From NCBI RefSeq assembly GCF_009646115.1, contig NZ_CP045720.1, positions 2,976,001 through 3,040,000 of the forward strand: DNA of 64,000 nt, given 5' to 3'. Origin of the DNA: Pantoea eucalypti. GTDB taxonomy: Bacteria > Pseudomonadota > Gammaproteobacteria > Enterobacterales > Enterobacteriaceae. The notes below the pieces were generated by a model. It was not told where the DNA came from, ran no database searches, and was given only the letters and a program-made list of their open reading frames with translations. Numbering within the stretch: position 1 is the stretch's first letter; the number at the start of each line of letters is the position of its first letter. Of this stretch, positions 18,287-28,578 are shown piece by piece. A program made the translations under genes and the position numbers.

Positions 18287-19168
18287 ATGAGCGACGACCA
18301 TTCTCAAAACAGCGATGCACCCAGTAGTAAAAAGGGATTTTTCTCCCTGTTGATCAACCAACTTTTTCACGGTGAACCGAAAAGCCGTGATGAGCTACTG
18401 GAGCTGATCCGCGACTCGAATAACAAAGAGCTGATTGACCAGGACACCCGCGACATGCTTGAAGGGGTTCTGGATATTGCGGAGCAGCGCGTGCGTGACA
18501 TCATGATCCCGCGCTCGCAAATGATCACCCTGAAACGTAATCAGAGCCTCGAAGAGTGTCTGGATGTCATTATCGAATCCGCCCATTCCCGCTTCCCGGT
18601 GATCAGCGAAGATAAAGATCATGTGGAAGGGATTCTGATGGCGAAAGATCTGCTGCCGTTTATGAGCAGCGAATCTGAGCCTTTCAGCATTGAGAAAGTC
18701 CTGCGTCCTGCGGTGGTTGTGCCTGAAAGTAAGCGCGTTGACCGGATGCTGAAAGAGTTCCGCTCCCAGCGCTACCACATGGCGATCGTTATCGATGAGT
18801 TTGGTGGTGTCTCTGGTCTGGTGACCATTGAAGATATTCTGGAGCTGATTGTCGGTGAGATCGAAGATGAGTATGACGATGAAGAAGATCGTGATATCCG
18901 TCAGCTCAACCGTCACACCTTTACGGTGCGCGCTCTGACCGCCATTGAAGATTTCAATGAGGTGTTTGGCACGCAGTTCAGTGACGATGAAGTCGATACC
19001 ATTGGTGGTCTGGTGATGCAGGGCTTCGGCCATCTGCCCGCGCGCGGTGAAAGCATTGAGATTGAGGGTTACCAGTTCAAGGTAGCAATGGCTGACAGCC
19101 GCCGCATTATCCAGGTTCACGTGACCATTCCGGAAAACTCGCCACAACCTCAACTGGAAGACGAATAA
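18287..19168 (+). CDS. ybeX: CNNM/CorC-type protein YbeX
   Basis: 293 residues from [12 protein letters not shown], which follows an AGAGAG ribosome binding site. Two CBS domains (about 70-190) and a C-terminal CorC_HlyC domain (about 210-285) are visible; there is no membrane segment. CBS pairs bind adenine nucleotides. The gene was first linked to magnesium/cobalt efflux (corC), and more recent E. coli work links YbeX to ribosome metabolism, which fits its place beside ybeZY. An open extension 44 codons upstream into ybeY is not family-like. It lies four bases before lnt. Confidence 0.94.
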   Translation: MSDDHSQNSDAPSSKKGFFSLLINQLFHGEPKSRDELLELIRDSNNKELIDQDTRDMLEGVLDIAEQRVRDIMIPRSQMITLKRNQSLEECLDVIIESAHSRFPVISEDKDHVEGILMAKDLLPFMSSESEPFSIEKVLRPAVVVPESKRVDRMLKEFRSQRYHMAIVIDEFGGVSGLVTIEDILELIVGEIEDEYDDEEDRDIRQLNRHTFTVRALTAIEDFNEVFGTQFSDDEVDTIGGLVMQGFGHLPARGESIEIEGYQFKVAMADSRRIIQVHVTIPENSPQPQLEDE

Positions 19169-19172
19169 GTCT

Positions 19173-20696
19173 ATGGCTTTAGCCTCACTCTACCCGCGCC
19201 AGCGGGTTCGCCTGCTGCTGGCTTTAATGACGGGTGCGCTGGGCACCCTCGCCTTCTCTCCTTACGATTTCTGGCCCGCCGCACTGCTGTCGCTGTGCGG
19301 CTTACAGCTCCTGACCCTGAACCGCTCAAGTCCGCAGGCTGCGGCAATCGGTTTTGTCTGGGGAGTGGGCTTATTCGGCAGCGGCATCAACTGGGTTTAC
19401 GTCAGTGTCGCCACCTTTGGTGGCATGCCTGGCCCGGTGAATGTCTTTATCGTGGCATTGCTGGCGGCGTATCTGGCGATCTACCCGGCGCTGTTTGCCG
19501 GTGTACTGAATCGCATCTGGCCGCGCACAACGCTGTGGCGACTGGCGCTGGCCGCACCCGCCTTGTGGCAGATCACGGAATTCCTGCGCGGCTGGGTGCT
19601 GACCGGCTTTCCATGGCTGCAGTTTGGCTACAGCCAGATTGACGGCCCGTTAAAAGGTCTGGCCCCGCTGGCGGGGGTCGAGACCCTGACCTTCCTGCTG
19701 ATGGTGGTGGCTGGCCTGCTGGCATATGCCCTGCAGCAGCGCAGCATCAGAAGTCTGGTCGCAGCATTGCTGCTGCTGGCCCTGCCGTGGCCGTTGCGCT
19801 ATATCCAGTGGGTTCAGCCGATGCCCGAGCGTGCCGTCGAAGTGGCGCTGGTGCAGGGAAACATCCCGCAGTCGATGAAGTGGGATCCGCAGCAACTGCT
19901 CAACACCCTGCGCATTTATCACGGTCTGAGCCAGCCGCTAATGGGCAAAGCGCCGATTATTATCTGGCCTGAATCGGCGATTACCGATCTGGAAAGTAAT
20001 CAGCAGCCGTTCCTGCATTCACTGGATGATGAACTGCGTGAACGCGGCAGTTCGCTGGTCACGGGTATCGTAGACTCCCGACTGGAGCAGAACCGCTATC
20101 ACGATTACAACACCGTGATCGTGCTGGGTGGCAAGACGCCGTACAACTACTTCAGCGGCAATCGTTACCAGAAAAATCACCTGGTGCCATTTGGCGAATT
20201 TGTGCCGCTGGCCGATCTGCTGCGTCCGCTGGCTCCGTTCTTTGATCTGCCGATGTCGGCGTTCAGCCGTGGCAACTATCTCCAGCCGCAACTCCGCGTG
20301 GCGGGCTATAACCTGACCAGCGCCATTTGTTATGAGATCGTGCTGGGTGAACAGGTGCGGGCCAACTTCCATCCCGACACCAACTTCCTGCTGACCGTTT
20401 CGAACGATGCCTGGTTTGGCCACTCTATCGGCCCGTGGCAGCACTTCCAGATGGCGAGGATGCGGGCGCTGGAACTGGGTCGTCCGCTGTTGCGCAGTAC
20501 CAACAATGGCGTAACTGCAGTGGTGAATGCCAGTGGTGATGTGGAAGCCATGCTGCCGCAATTTACGCGCGATGTCCTGACCAGCAAAGTTACGCCTACG
20601 CAGGGAGAAACCCCGTACGCGCGGGCTGGCATCTGGCCTGTCTGGTCACTCACGCTGCTGGCGGCGTTGATTGCCCTGCTGCGCCGACGCCGATAA
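19173..20696 (+). CDS. lnt: Apolipoprotein N-acyltransferase
   Basis: 507 residues. An inner-membrane enzyme that adds the third acyl chain to lipoproteins before Lol sorting. The N-terminal half holds six or more membrane helices (about 10-215); the periplasmic nitrilase-like domain follows, with catalytic triad E267 (WPESAIT), K334 (YQKNHLV) and C386 (AICYE). A last hydrophobic helix near 485-500 ends in RRRR. It is the last gene of ybeZYX-lnt. Its substrates in this window include LptE, RlpA and the lipoprotein at 58903-59232. Confidence 0.97.
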   Translation: MALASLYPRQRVRLLLALMTGALGTLAFSPYDFWPAALLSLCGLQLLTLNRSSPQAAAIGFVWGVGLFGSGINWVYVSVATFGGMPGPVNVFIVALLAAYLAIYPALFAGVLNRIWPRTTLWRLALAAPALWQITEFLRGWVLTGFPWLQFGYSQIDGPLKGLAPLAGVETLTFLLMVVAGLLAYALQQRSIRSLVAALLLLALPWPLRYIQWVQPMPERAVEVALVQGNIPQSMKWDPQQLLNTLRIYHGLSQPLMGKAPIIIWPESAITDLESNQQPFLHSLDDELRERGSSLVTGIVDSRLEQNRYHDYNTVIVLGGKTPYNYFSGNRYQKNHLVPFGEFVPLADLLRPLAPFFDLPMSAFSRGNYLQPQLRVAGYNLTSAICYEIVLGEQVRANFHPDTNFLLTVSNDAWFGHSIGPWQHFQMARMRALELGRPLLRSTNNGVTAVVNASGDVEAMLPQFTRDVLTSKVTPTQGETPYARAGIWPVWSLTLLAALIALLRRRR

Positions 20697-20713
20697 CAGC
20701 GCAGAGGCGTCAT

Positions 20714-20733
20714 GGCGAAGCGAATGCTTCGCC
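20714..20733 (+). repeat. Short hairpin after lnt
   Basis: GGCGAAGC and GCTTCGCC pair perfectly around a GAAT loop, 18 bp after the lnt stop. No T run follows, so it may protect the mRNA 3' end or act with a second hairpin about 75 bp on. Confidence 0.6.
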
Positions 20734-20809
20734 TGAGGTTGTTGAAAACGCGCGGTGCTCAGGGAGTAAACGCCTTACGCAGAGACGCAAACACCGCCAT
20801 CCCTGCCTT

Positions 20810-20843
20810 GCGCATCGCGGGCCATCTATGGCCCGCGATGCGC
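20810..20843. repeat. 16-bp perfect inverted repeat
   Basis: GCGCATCGCGGGCCAT and its exact complement are separated by only CT. It is GC-rich and has no T run, so it is not a canonical intrinsic terminator. It may be a REP-like element or a palindromic mobile remnant. Confidence 0.7.
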
Positions 20844-21233
20844 TGCTACAGGCGAAAGCTCCCCTCGCTTGACGTTTATCTGCCGTCGGTGCGAGGTGCA
20901 AGTTTCGCCTTTTCTCCTTGTTATTCTCTGATACTCCCACTCCCTGACCGCATACTCTGCTGCCTTTCTCACCCTGCACCGCTTTCTGGCACGATGATTG
21001 CAAAATGTTTCACTGTTTTTCGCTAACGGCCTGATTGCAGACGCTGCCGCGAGGCGGATTGCACCAAAACTGTCGCACCTCCTGCACCGTAAACGCGCAG
21101 CGTGAGAAATTTGCCTTTTTTTGGTGCGGATCACCTCGCAAAAAAGAAACTTTTTTGTTTCATTGCGTTAACAATCAGCTATGTTAGTGACTCTTCTGCG
21201 CCCATTTAATCCGCAGAATGAGCAGAAACGCAG

Positions 21234-21252
21234 CACAAAACAGACACAACAT
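21234..21252 (+). promoter_or_regulatory. C/A-rich GcvB target in gltI leader
   Basis: CACAAAACAGACACAACAT lies 54-72 bases before the gltI ATG. C/A-rich elements in ABC-transporter leaders, including gltI of Salmonella, pair with the G/U-rich R1 region of the sRNA GcvB. The pairing is inferred; gcvB is not in the window. Confidence 0.5.
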
Positions 21253-21305
21253 CATAATCAGCGCAGGTTATATCCTGTGCCTTTTTCATACGAAGGAGTT
21301 GGAAC

Positions 21306-22202
21306 ATGCAACTACGCAAAGTGGCATTATCTCTTCTGCTGATCGGTGCAGCGGCGGGAGCGGCCCAGGCGGAAGATCTCAGCGGCACCCTGAAGAAAAT
21401 CAATGACAATGGCGTCATTGTGGTCGGGCATCGCGAATCATCAGTTCCCTTTTCTTATTATGACAACCAGCAAAAAGTCGTCGGCTATTCACAGGATTAC
21501 TCAAACGCCATTGTGGAAGCCATCAAAGCGAAGCTGAATAAGCCTGACCTGCAGGTCAAAATGATTCCGATCACCTCACAAAACCGTATTCCACTGCTGC
21601 AAAACGGCACCTACGATTATGAGTGTGGCTCCACCACCAATAACCTTGAGCGCCAGAAACAGGCGGCTTTCTCTGACACCATTTTTGTTATTGGCACCCG
21701 TCTGCTGGTTAAGAAAGATGGCCCGATCAAAGATTTCGCCGACCTGAAAGGCAAAACCGTCGTCGTAACCTCAGGGACTACGTCTGAAGTGCTGCTGCAC
21801 AAACTCAACGACGAACAGAAACTGGATATGCGCATCATCAGCGCAAAAGATCATGGCGACTCGTTCCGTACACTGGAAACCGGCCGTGCCGTGGCCTTTA
21901 TGATGGATGATGCCCTGCTGGCTGGCGAACGCGCCAAAGCCAAAAAGCCGGACAACTGGGAAATTTTAGGCACGCCACAGTCTAAAGAGGCCTATGGCTG
22001 CATGCTGCGTAAAGATGATCCGCAGTTCAAAGCGCTGGTAGATGAAACCATCGCCAAAGCCCAGACGTCGGGTCAGGCAGAAAAATGGTTCGATACCTGG
22101 TTCAAAAAGCCTATTCCGCCTAAGAACCTGAACATGAACTTTGAGCTGTCTGATGACATGAAAGCGCTGTTCAAAACGCCAAACGACAAAGCACTCAATT
22201 AA
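21306..22202 (+). CDS. gltI: Glutamate/aspartate ABC transporter, periplasmic binding protein
   Basis: 298 residues. A family 3 solute-binding protein with a signal peptide cleaved after AQA (about residue 22). It delivers glutamate and aspartate to the GltJK permease. Conserved family patterns include VVGHRESSVPFSYYD, DYECGSTTNNLERQ and the C-terminal GCMLRKDDPQFK. A strong AAGGAG ribosome binding site precedes the ATG. It heads gltIJKL and has a C/A-rich leader element expected to bind GcvB sRNA. A 285-bp gap to gltJ with a terminator separates it from the permease genes. Confidence 0.97.
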   Translation: MQLRKVALSLLLIGAAAGAAQAEDLSGTLKKINDNGVIVVGHRESSVPFSYYDNQQKVVGYSQDYSNAIVEAIKAKLNKPDLQVKMIPITSQNRIPLLQNGTYDYECGSTTNNLERQKQAAFSDTIFVIGTRLLVKKDGPIKDFADLKGKTVVVTSGTTSEVLLHKLNDEQKLDMRIISAKDHGDSFRTLETGRAVAFMMDDALLAGERAKAKKPDNWEILGTPQSKEAYGCMLRKDDPQFKALVDETIAKAQTSGQAEKWFDTWFKKPIPPKNLNMNFELSDDMKALFKTPNDKALN

Positions 22203-22315
22203 CAAAAAAATACCCAATGGATTTCAGGTCACATTGAGTCGGCAGGAGAGCATGCATCCCGGGGAACCTACTCAGGTAGATGATTCGGATGCGTGGACAT
22301 ACATAGCCAACAAAA

Positions 22316-22475
22316 TGCAGCCTGAAAGACGGCGGGTATAACAAGGGCGGCCTGGCTGCCCTCTCGATTGCTGAAACCGCGGCATGGACAGACAGACTGA
22401 CACGGGTCGTTCCCCTGCGTCAGGACATAAAACGCCGTTCATCAATCTTCAGGGTAGCTTAGCTACCCTTTTTTT
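22316..22475 (+). ncRNA. sroC: Probable SroC sRNA (GcvB sponge)
   Basis: In E. coli and Salmonella the gltI-gltJ gap of the gltIJKL mRNA is processed into SroC, an sRNA of about 150-160 nt that ends at an internal terminator and sequesters GcvB. Here the gap has no ORF and ends in a terminator (stem 22451-22469, then six T) just before gltJ. The 5' end given is approximate, set from the expected length. The terminator and position are seen; identity is inferred by synteny. Confidence 0.65.
22451..22475 (+). terminator. Internal terminator before gltJ
   Basis: AGGGTAGC and GCTACCCT form a perfect 8-bp stem with a TTA loop, followed by six T. It lies 13 bp before the gltJ start, so it limits permease expression relative to gltI and gives the sRNA 3' end. 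Confidence 0.9.
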
Positions 22476-22487
22476 CCGGAGCTCGTT

Positions 22488-23228
22488 ATGGGTATCGATT
22501 GGAACTGGGGCATATTTCTCGAACAGGCCCCGTTCGGTAACACGACCTACCTCGGCTGGCTGTGGTCCGGTTTTCAGGTGACGATAGCCGTCTCCTGCTG
22601 CGCCTGGATTATCGCTTTCTGCGTGGGTTCATTTTTTGGCATTCTGCGCACCGTGCCGAATCGCCTGCTGTCGACCATTGGCACCTGCTATGTCGAACTG
22701 TTTCGTAACATCCCGCTGATCGTCCAGTTCTTCTTCTGGTATCTGGTGGCGCCCGAGCTGGTGGGCGAGAATCTCGGCATGTGGTTTAAGTCTGAGCTGG
22801 ACCCCAACATTCAGTTCTTCCTCTCTTCCATGATCTGTCTCGGCCTGTTTACCGCCGCCCGCGTCTGCGAGCAGGTGCGCGCAGCCATTCAGTCACTGCC
22901 GGCAGGACAGAAAAATGCCGGTCTGGCGATGGGATTAACACTGCCGCAGACTTACCGCTATGTATTGCTGCCGAACGCGTATCGCGTGATTGTTCCGCCG
23001 ATGACCTCGGAAATGCTGAACCTGGTCAAGAACTCCGCTATCGCCTCCACCATTGGTCTGGTGGATATGGCAGCACAGGCGGGCAAGTTGCTCGACTATT
23101 CTGCTCACGCCTATGAATCCTTTACCGCCATTACGCTGGCCTACGTCGCGATTAACCTGGTGATTATGTTGTTGATGAGTCTGGTCGAGCGCAAAGTCCG
23201 GCTGCCAGGCAATGCGGGAGGCAAGTAA
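22488..23228 (+). CDS. gltJ: Glutamate/aspartate ABC transporter permease GltJ
   Basis: 246 residues. An inner-membrane HisMQ-type permease of the amino-acid ABC importer. Several hydrophobic helices are visible, and the cytoplasmic coupling loop with the EAA-like region ([30 protein letters not shown]) is near residues 138-167. The gene starts right after an intrinsic terminator, with a GGAGC ribosome binding site, and its stop codon overlaps the gltK ATG by one base. It forms a heterodimer with GltK. Confidence 0.96.
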   Translation: MGIDWNWGIFLEQAPFGNTTYLGWLWSGFQVTIAVSCCAWIIAFCVGSFFGILRTVPNRLLSTIGTCYVELFRNIPLIVQFFFWYLVAPELVGENLGMWFKSELDPNIQFFLSSMICLGLFTAARVCEQVRAAIQSLPAGQKNAGLAMGLTLPQTYRYVLLPNAYRVIVPPMTSEMLNLVKNSAIASTIGLVDMAAQAGKLLDYSAHAYESFTAITLAYVAINLVIMLLMSLVERKVRLPGNAGGK

Positions 23229-23905
23229 TGTACGACTTTGACTGGAGTTCGATTGCGCCCAGCCTGCCCTATCTGCTTAACGGCTTAGTGATTACCTTTA
23301 AGATCACGATTACCGCCGTGGTTTTCGGCATTCTTTGGGGCACCCTGCTGGCGGTAATGCGTCTGTCGACCTTTAAGCCCATCAGCTGGTTCGCCAAAAT
23401 TTATGTCAACCTGTTCCGCTCAGTACCGCTGGTGATGGTGCTGCTGTGGTTCTATCTGGTGGTGCCGAGTTTCCTGCAACAGGTGCTGGGCCTGTCGCCT
23501 AAAACCGATATCCGCCTGATTTCAGCCATGGTCGCCTTTTCACTGTTCGAAGCGGCGTACTACTCAGAGATCATTCGTGCCGGCATCATCAGTATCTCAC
23601 GCGGCCAGTGTAATGCCGCGCTGGCGCTGGGTATGACGCAGTGGCAGGCCATGAAACTGATTATTCTGCCGCAGGCATTCCGGGCCATGGTTCCGCTGTT
23701 ACTGACGCAGGGTATCGTGCTGTTCCAGGATACCTCTCTGGTTTATGTGTTAAGCCTGGCGGACTTCTTCCGTACCGCGTCGACTATCGGTGAGCGCGAC
23801 GGCACCCAGGTTGAAATGGTTCTGTTTGCAGGTCTGGTCTACTTCGTTATCAGCCTGAGCGCATCGCTGTTGGTCAGCTATCTAAAAAGAAAAAGGACGG
23901 TTTAA
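23228..23905 (+). CDS. gltK: Glutamate/aspartate ABC transporter permease GltK
   Basis: 225 residues. The second HisMQ-type permease subunit, with about five membrane helices and the coupling loop [29 protein letters not shown] at about residues 125-153. A GGGAGG ribosome binding site lies inside the end of gltJ, giving tight translational coupling. The stop is immediately followed by the gltL start. It matches E. coli GltK in length. Confidence 0.96.
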   Translation: MYDFDWSSIAPSLPYLLNGLVITFKITITAVVFGILWGTLLAVMRLSTFKPISWFAKIYVNLFRSVPLVMVLLWFYLVVPSFLQQVLGLSPKTDIRLISAMVAFSLFEAAYYSEIIRAGIISISRGQCNAALALGMTQWQAMKLIILPQAFRAMVPLLLTQGIVLFQDTSLVYVLSLADFFRTASTIGERDGTQVEMVLFAGLVYFVISLSASLLVSYLKRKRTV

Positions 23906-24631
23906 ATGATTAGCCTGAAAAATGTTTCTAAGTGGTATGGTCACTTTCAGGTGCTGACCGACTGCTCAACCGAAGTCAAAACCGGTGAAGTGGTGGTAGT
24001 GTGCGGCCCGTCCGGCTCCGGTAAATCGACGCTCATCAAAACCGTGAACGGACTTGAGCCCGTTCAGCAGGGTGTGATTTCCGTCAACGGCACCGAAGTG
24101 AACAACAAACAAACCAATCTGGCGCAGCTTCGCAGTCAGGTCGGAATGGTGTTCCAGCACTTCGAGCTGTTCCCGCATTTGAGCATTATTAACAATCTGG
24201 TGCTGGCGCAGGTAAAAGTGCTGAAGCGAGACAAAGCGGCGGCCCGCGATAAAGGGCTGAAGCTGCTGAAGCGTGTGGGACTGTCAGCGCATGCTGAGAA
24301 GTTCCCCGGGCAACTCTCGGGTGGTCAGCAGCAGCGTGTAGCCATTGCGCGTGCGCTCTGCATGGATCCTATTGCGATGCTGTTTGATGAACCGACCTCC
24401 GCGCTGGATCCGGAAATGATCAATGAAGTGCTGGATGTGATGGTTGAACTGGCGCAGGAAGGAATGACGATGATGGTGGTGACACACGAGATGGGCTTTG
24501 CCCGTAAAGTCGCCAATCGCGTGATCTTTATGGATGAAGGGAAAATTATCGAAGACACCAACAAAGATGACTTCTTTAATAATCCGCAGTCTGACCGCGC
24601 TAAAGATTTCCTCGCTAAAATTCTGCACTAA
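23906..24631 (+). CDS. gltL: Glutamate/aspartate ABC transporter ATPase
   Basis: 241 residues. The ATP-binding subunit that drives GltIJK. The Walker A motif GPSGSGKST is near residues 34-42, the signature LSGGQQQR near 134-141, Walker [12 protein letters not shown] follows, and the switch histidine is in VVTHEMG. Start and ribosome binding site (AAAAGGA) lie at the very end of gltK. It is the last gene of the operon, followed by a hairpin shared with the convergent ybeL. E. coli rihA and hscC, which come next there, are absent. Confidence 0.97.
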   Translation: MISLKNVSKWYGHFQVLTDCSTEVKTGEVVVVCGPSGSGKSTLIKTVNGLEPVQQGVISVNGTEVNNKQTNLAQLRSQVGMVFQHFELFPHLSIINNLVLAQVKVLKRDKAAARDKGLKLLKRVGLSAHAEKFPGQLSGGQQQRVAIARALCMDPIAMLFDEPTSALDPEMINEVLDVMVELAQEGMTMMVVTHEMGFARKVANRVIFMDEGKIIEDTNKDDFFNNPQSDRAKDFLAKILH

Positions 24632-24638
24632 ACAACGT

Positions 24639-24665
24639 ATGCGGGTCACTCAATGTGGCCCGCAT
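24639..24665. terminator. gltL/ybeL bidirectional terminator
   Basis: ATGCGGG-T-CAC pairs with GTG-G-CCCGCAT with one mismatch. It sits between the convergent gltL and ybeL. T runs on both sides are short, so strength is uncertain. Confidence 0.5.
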
Positions 24666-24676
24666 AATGTTTGTTA

Positions 24677-25159
24677 TCAGGGTTCAAAAGGCTGACGCTG
24701 GAACTGATCGTGGCCGCATTCCGGACAACGGGATAAGGTCTCAGGCGTATAGATTGCCCGGGTAAACTGGCACTTTTCACACACCAGATTGCCAAGACCG
24801 ACCACTTCACCGCTCTGATAGACACCATGGTGATGCAGATCCTGAAAGACCTCACGCCACTCCAGCTGACTTTTATCCGTAATATCCGCCAGCTCTTTCC
24901 AGACGCTCTCGCGGATAATGCGCATAAACAGTGAGTCCGCCAGCGGTTCTTCAGCATCGCTGTAACTTCGGGCAAACTCGCCTAAATCACGGCGCACCGA
25001 ACGCAGCGCCTGGTCAATCTCACTTTCTGACATATCATCGCGCACCAGCAACTGACTTCGCCGCCCGGCAATCAGCTCATCAAGGTTACGATCGCCCTGA
25101 CGAAGACGTTCAGTCAATACGGCTAACGACTCGCGATACTCCTGAGCCACTTTATTCAT
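24677..25159 (-). CDS. ybeL: Zinc-ribbon protein YbeL
   Basis: 160 residues from MNKVAQEYRES, preceded by AAGGAG six bases away and matching E. coli YbeL in length. The N-terminal two thirds is helical and charged, with coiled-coil character; the C-terminal 40 residues form a four-cysteine zinc ribbon (CEKC and CPEC) ending in QRQPFEP. The function is unknown (DUF1451 family). An open N-terminal extension reaches 25288 but lacks support. It is divergent from leuS. Confidence 0.93.
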   Translation of the reverse strand: MNKVAQEYRESLAVLTERLRQGDRNLDELIAGRRSQLLVRDDMSESEIDQALRSVRRDLGEFARSYSDAEEPLADSLFMRIIRESVWKELADITDKSQLEWREVFQDLHHHGVYQSGEVVGLGNLVCEKCQFTRAIYTPETLSRCPECGHDQFQRQPFEP

Positions 25160-25381
25160 TTTGTTCTCCTTTATGCAGACCCTCGCTGACTTAAGTTTAG
25201 TCGTAATGTTGCTTTTGCCGTGTCGTCTGTACAGTGAATTACAAAAGGGTGAAGAGGCTGACGCTTTCGGCAGAAATCGTGCCAGCAAAAGTGGGAAGTG
25301 TTGTTGATACGCGGCCTTATGGGTATGCTATGCGGATCTTAGAGCCAGAAAAATGTTTTTCATAAAGGACCACAGGCAGCC

Positions 25382-27964
25382 ATGCAAGAGCAATACCGCC
25401 CGGAAGAAATTGAATCCCGTGTGCAGCAGCACTGGGATGAAAACGAAACGTTTAAAGTGACTGAGCAGGAAGGTAAAGAGAAATACTATTGCCTCTCCAT
25501 GTTGCCCTATCCTTCTGGCCGCCTGCACATGGGTCACGTTCGTAACTACACCATCGGCGACGTAATCGCGCGCTATCAGCGTATGCTCGGCAAAAACGTG
25601 CTACAGCCGATTGGCTGGGATGCTTTCGGCCTGCCTGCAGAAGGCGCTGCGGTTAAAAACAATACTGCACCTGCCCCGTGGACTTACGACAACATCGCCT
25701 ACATGAAAAACCAGCTCAAACTGCTGGGCTTTGGCTATGACTGGAGTCGTGAACTGGCCACCTGCCAGCCTGAGTACTACCGCTGGGAACAGTGGTTCTT
25801 TACCAAACTGTATGAAAAAGGCCTGGTCTATAAAAAAACCTCCGCAGTGAACTGGTGCCCGAACGATCAGACGGTGCTGGCGAACGAGCAGGTGATCGAT
25901 GGCTGTTGCTGGCGCTGCGACACCAAAGTTGAGCGTAAAGAGATCCCGCAGTGGTTTATCAAAATCACCGATTATGCGGAAGAGTTGCTGAACGATCTGG
26001 ATACGCTGGAAGAGTGGCCTGAACAGGTCAAAACCATGCAGCGTAACTGGATTGGTCGTTCTGAAGGCGTCGAAATCACTTTCGACGTGGCAGAGAGCGA
26101 AGAGAAAGTTACTGTCTACACCACCCGCCCGGATACCTTTATCGGCGCAACCTATGTGGCTGTCGCAGCAGGCCATCCTCTGTCGACTCAGGCGTCGGTA
26201 AATAATCCGGCACTGGCCGATTTTATTGCTGAATGCCGTAATACCAAAGTGGCCGAAGCCGACATGGCGACCATGGAGAAGAAAGGCATGGCGACCGGCC
26301 TGTCTGTTATTCATCCGCTGACCGGTGAGCTGCTTCCGGTCTGGGTCGCCAACTTCGTCCTGATGGAATACGGCACCGGTGCCGTGATGGCGGTTCCGGC
26401 ACACGACCAGCGTGACTGGGAGTTTGCCACTAAATACGATCTGTCGATCAAGCCGGTCATCCTCAACCTGGATGGCTCCATTCCTGACGTCAGCGCTGCG
26501 GCGATGACGGATAAAGGCGCCCTGTTCAACTCGGGTGAGTTCAACGGCATGGATCACGCAACTGGCTTTAACGCTATCGCGGATTCACTGGCGGCAAAAG
26601 GCGTGGGCGTACGTAAAGTTAACTACCGTCTGCGCGACTGGGGTGTTTCCCGTCAGCGCTACTGGGGTGCACCTATCCCGATGGTGACGCTGGAAGATGG
26701 CACTGTGATGCCGACACCTGAAGACCAGCTGCCGGTTATCCTGCCGGAAGATGTGGTGATGGATGGCATTACCAGCCCGATCAAAGCGGATCCGGAGTGG
26801 GCGAAAACCACAGTAAACGGTCAGCCAGCGCTGCGTGAAACGGACACCTTTGACACCTTTATGGAGTCCTCCTGGTACTATGCGCGTTATACCTGCGCCA
26901 GCTACAAGGAAGGCATGCTGGACCCGGCCGCAGCAAACTACTGGCTGCCGGTCGATCAGTATGTGGGTGGTATCGAACACGCCATCATGCACCTGATGTA
27001 TTTCCGCTTCTTCCACAAGCTGCTGCGTGACGCGGGCCTGGTGAACTCTAATGAGCCAGCAAAACGTCTGCTGTGCCAGGGCATGGTACTTGCTGATGCC
27101 TTCTACTACCTGGGCAACAACGGCGAACGTAACTGGGTTTCCCCGGTTGACGTTGAAGTTGAGCGTGACGAGAAAGGCCGCATTATTAAAGCGACCGACA
27201 CGCAGGGCCGCGACGTGATCTACGCGGGCATGAGCAAAATGTCGAAGTCGAAAAACAACGGCATCGATCCACAGCTGATGGTTGAGCGTTACGGCGCCGA
27301 TACCGTACGTCTGTTTATGATGTTTGCTTCGCCAGCAGATATGACGCTGGAGTGGCAGGAATCGGGCGTTGAAGGGGCTAACCGCTTCCTGAAACGTGTC
27401 TGGAAGCTGGTCTACGAGCACACCTCACAGGGTGCGACCGTGGCACTGGATGTGGACAGCCTGAATGACGAGCAGAAATCGCTGCGTCGTGACCTGCACA
27501 AAACCATCGCCAAAGTGGCGGATGATATCGGCCGTCGTCAGACCTTCAACACCGCTATTGCGGCAATCATGGAGCTGATGAACAAGCTGGCCCGCGCTCC
27601 GCAGGAGAGCGAGCAGGATCGCGCCCTGATGCAGGAAGCGCTGCTGGCTATCGTCCGTCTGCTCTATCCGTTTACCCCGCACGCCTGCTATGTTCTGTGG
27701 CAGACGCTGGGCGGCGAAGGCACCATTGATGAAGCGAGCTGGCCGGTTGCTGATGAAGCCGCTATGGTTGAAGATTCACTGCTTGTGGTGGTACAGGTTA
27801 ACGGTAAAGTGCGCGGCAAAATCACCGTACCCGCCGATGCAACACAGGAACAGGTTCAGGCACGCGCTGCGCAGGAGCATCTGGTGGCAAAGTACCTGGA
27901 CGGCGTGACTATCCGTAAAGTCATTTATGTACCGGGCAAACTGCTTAACCTGGTCGTAGGTTAA
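25382..27964 (+). CDS. leuS: Leucyl-tRNA synthetase
   Basis: 860 residues, the E. coli length. A class I synthetase that charges tRNA-Leu. The HIGH-type motif HMGH is at 49-52 and KMSKS at 619-623. A CP1 editing domain (about 225-415) with the threonine-rich TTRPDT region hydrolyses misacylated tRNA. The C-terminal domain carries the anticodon and tRNA-elbow contacts. It is the first gene of a compact run leuS-lptE-holA-nadD with gaps or overlaps of only a few bases. Confidence 0.98.
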   Translation: MQEQYRPEEIESRVQQHWDENETFKVTEQEGKEKYYCLSMLPYPSGRLHMGHVRNYTIGDVIARYQRMLGKNVLQPIGWDAFGLPAEGAAVKNNTAPAPWTYDNIAYMKNQLKLLGFGYDWSRELATCQPEYYRWEQWFFTKLYEKGLVYKKTSAVNWCPNDQTVLANEQVIDGCCWRCDTKVERKEIPQWFIKITDYAEELLNDLDTLEEWPEQVKTMQRNWIGRSEGVEITFDVAESEEKVTVYTTRPDTFIGATYVAVAAGHPLSTQASVNNPALADFIAECRNTKVAEADMATMEKKGMATGLSVIHPLTGELLPVWVANFVLMEYGTGAVMAVPAHDQRDWEFATKYDLSIKPVILNLDGSIPDVSAAAMTDKGALFNSGEFNGMDHATGFNAIADSLAAKGVGVRKVNYRLRDWGVSRQRYWGAPIPMVTLEDGTVMPTPEDQLPVILPEDVVMDGITSPIKADPEWAKTTVNGQPALRETDTFDTFMESSWYYARYTCASYKEGMLDPAAANYWLPVDQYVGGIEHAIMHLMYFRFFHKLLRDAGLVNSNEPAKRLLCQGMVLADAFYYLGNNGERNWVSPVDVEVERDEKGRIIKATDTQGRDVIYAGMSKMSKSKNNGIDPQLMVERYGADTVRLFMMFASPADMTLEWQESGVEGANRFLKRVWKLVYEHTSQGATVALDVDSLNDEQKSLRRDLHKTIAKVADDIGRRQTFNTAIAAIMELMNKLARAPQESEQDRALMQEALLAIVRLLYPFTPHACYVLWQTLGGEGTIDEASWPVADEAAMVEDSLLVVVQVNGKVRGKITVPADATQEQVQARAAQEHLVAKYLDGVTIRKVIYVPGKLLNLVVG

Positions 27965-27978
27965 GTTCAGGAGGAACT

Positions 27979-28578
27979 GTGCGACATCCGATTATCAGGC
28001 TGTTTGTCATGCTGGCGGTGGTGATCACCGCTGGCTGTGGTTTTCATCCGCGCGGCACCACGCAGGTGCCCAGCGAACTGAAAACCCTGATTGTTTCAAC
28101 CGGCGATCCTTATGGTCCGCTGGCACGTACTGTACGTCAGCAACTGCGCATCAACGATGTCACCATTGTTGAAGACAGCAAGCAGACCCGTACCGATATT
28201 CCGACACTGCGTCTGGGTCCTGAAATGTCAGGGCGTAACACAGCCTCGGTCTTTATCAGCGGCACCACTGCCGAGTATCAGCTGGTGATGACCCTCACTG
28301 CGCAGGTGCTGTTGCCGGGCAAAGGTATCTATCCCATCAGCACCACGGTTTATCGTTCGTTCTTCGATAACCCGAATGCGGCGCTGGCAAAAGATGCCGA
28401 GCAGGACCTGATTACGCAGGAGATGCGTCAGCGTGCAGCTGAACAGCTGGTTCGTAAGCTGCTGTCGGTGCATGCCGCGCAGATGAACAGCAAAGATACT
28501 CTGCCAGCGTCAGTGATTTCGGTGCCGGGTCAGGGTTCACAGGAAGCGCCCTCTTCCTCTGCTACCAGCCTGCAATGA
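27979..28578 (+). CDS. lptE: LPS-assembly lipoprotein LptE
   Basis: 199 residues. An outer-membrane lipoprotein that plugs and assembles the LptD barrel, inserting LPS into the outer leaflet. It starts with GTG, with AGGAGG seven bases upstream. The signal peptide ends in the lipobox TAGC with acylated C20. The C-terminal tail is Ser/Gln-rich and ends close to holA. It is 14 bp after leuS and its stop overlaps the holA ATG. Acylation needs Lnt, also in the window. Confidence 0.95.
   Translation: MRHPIIRLFVMLAVVITAGCGFHPRGTTQVPSELKTLIVSTGDPYGPLARTVRQQLRINDVTIVEDSKQTRTDIPTLRLGPEMSGRNTASVFISGTTAEYQLVMTLTAQVLLPGKGIYPISTTVYRSFFDNPNAALAKDAEQDLITQEMRQRAAEQLVRKLLSVHAAQMNSKDTLPASVISVPGQGSQEAPSSSATSLQ

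Larger units (their letters stand above)
20697..21305 (+). other. lnt-gltI intergenic region
   Basis: About 600 bp without a convincing gene. It begins with two strong hairpins (20714-20733 and 20810-20843, listed separately). The right part holds the gltI promoter and a C/A-rich leader. Short frames on both strands have no ribosome binding site or family pattern. Confidence 0.6.

Noticed and set aside
25601..27421. Two long open frames (about 280-320 codons) opposite leuS
   Set aside because: Their products have no family pattern and are rich in His/Arg/Gln as expected from antisense reading of a GC-biased gene; leuS covers the same DNA fully.
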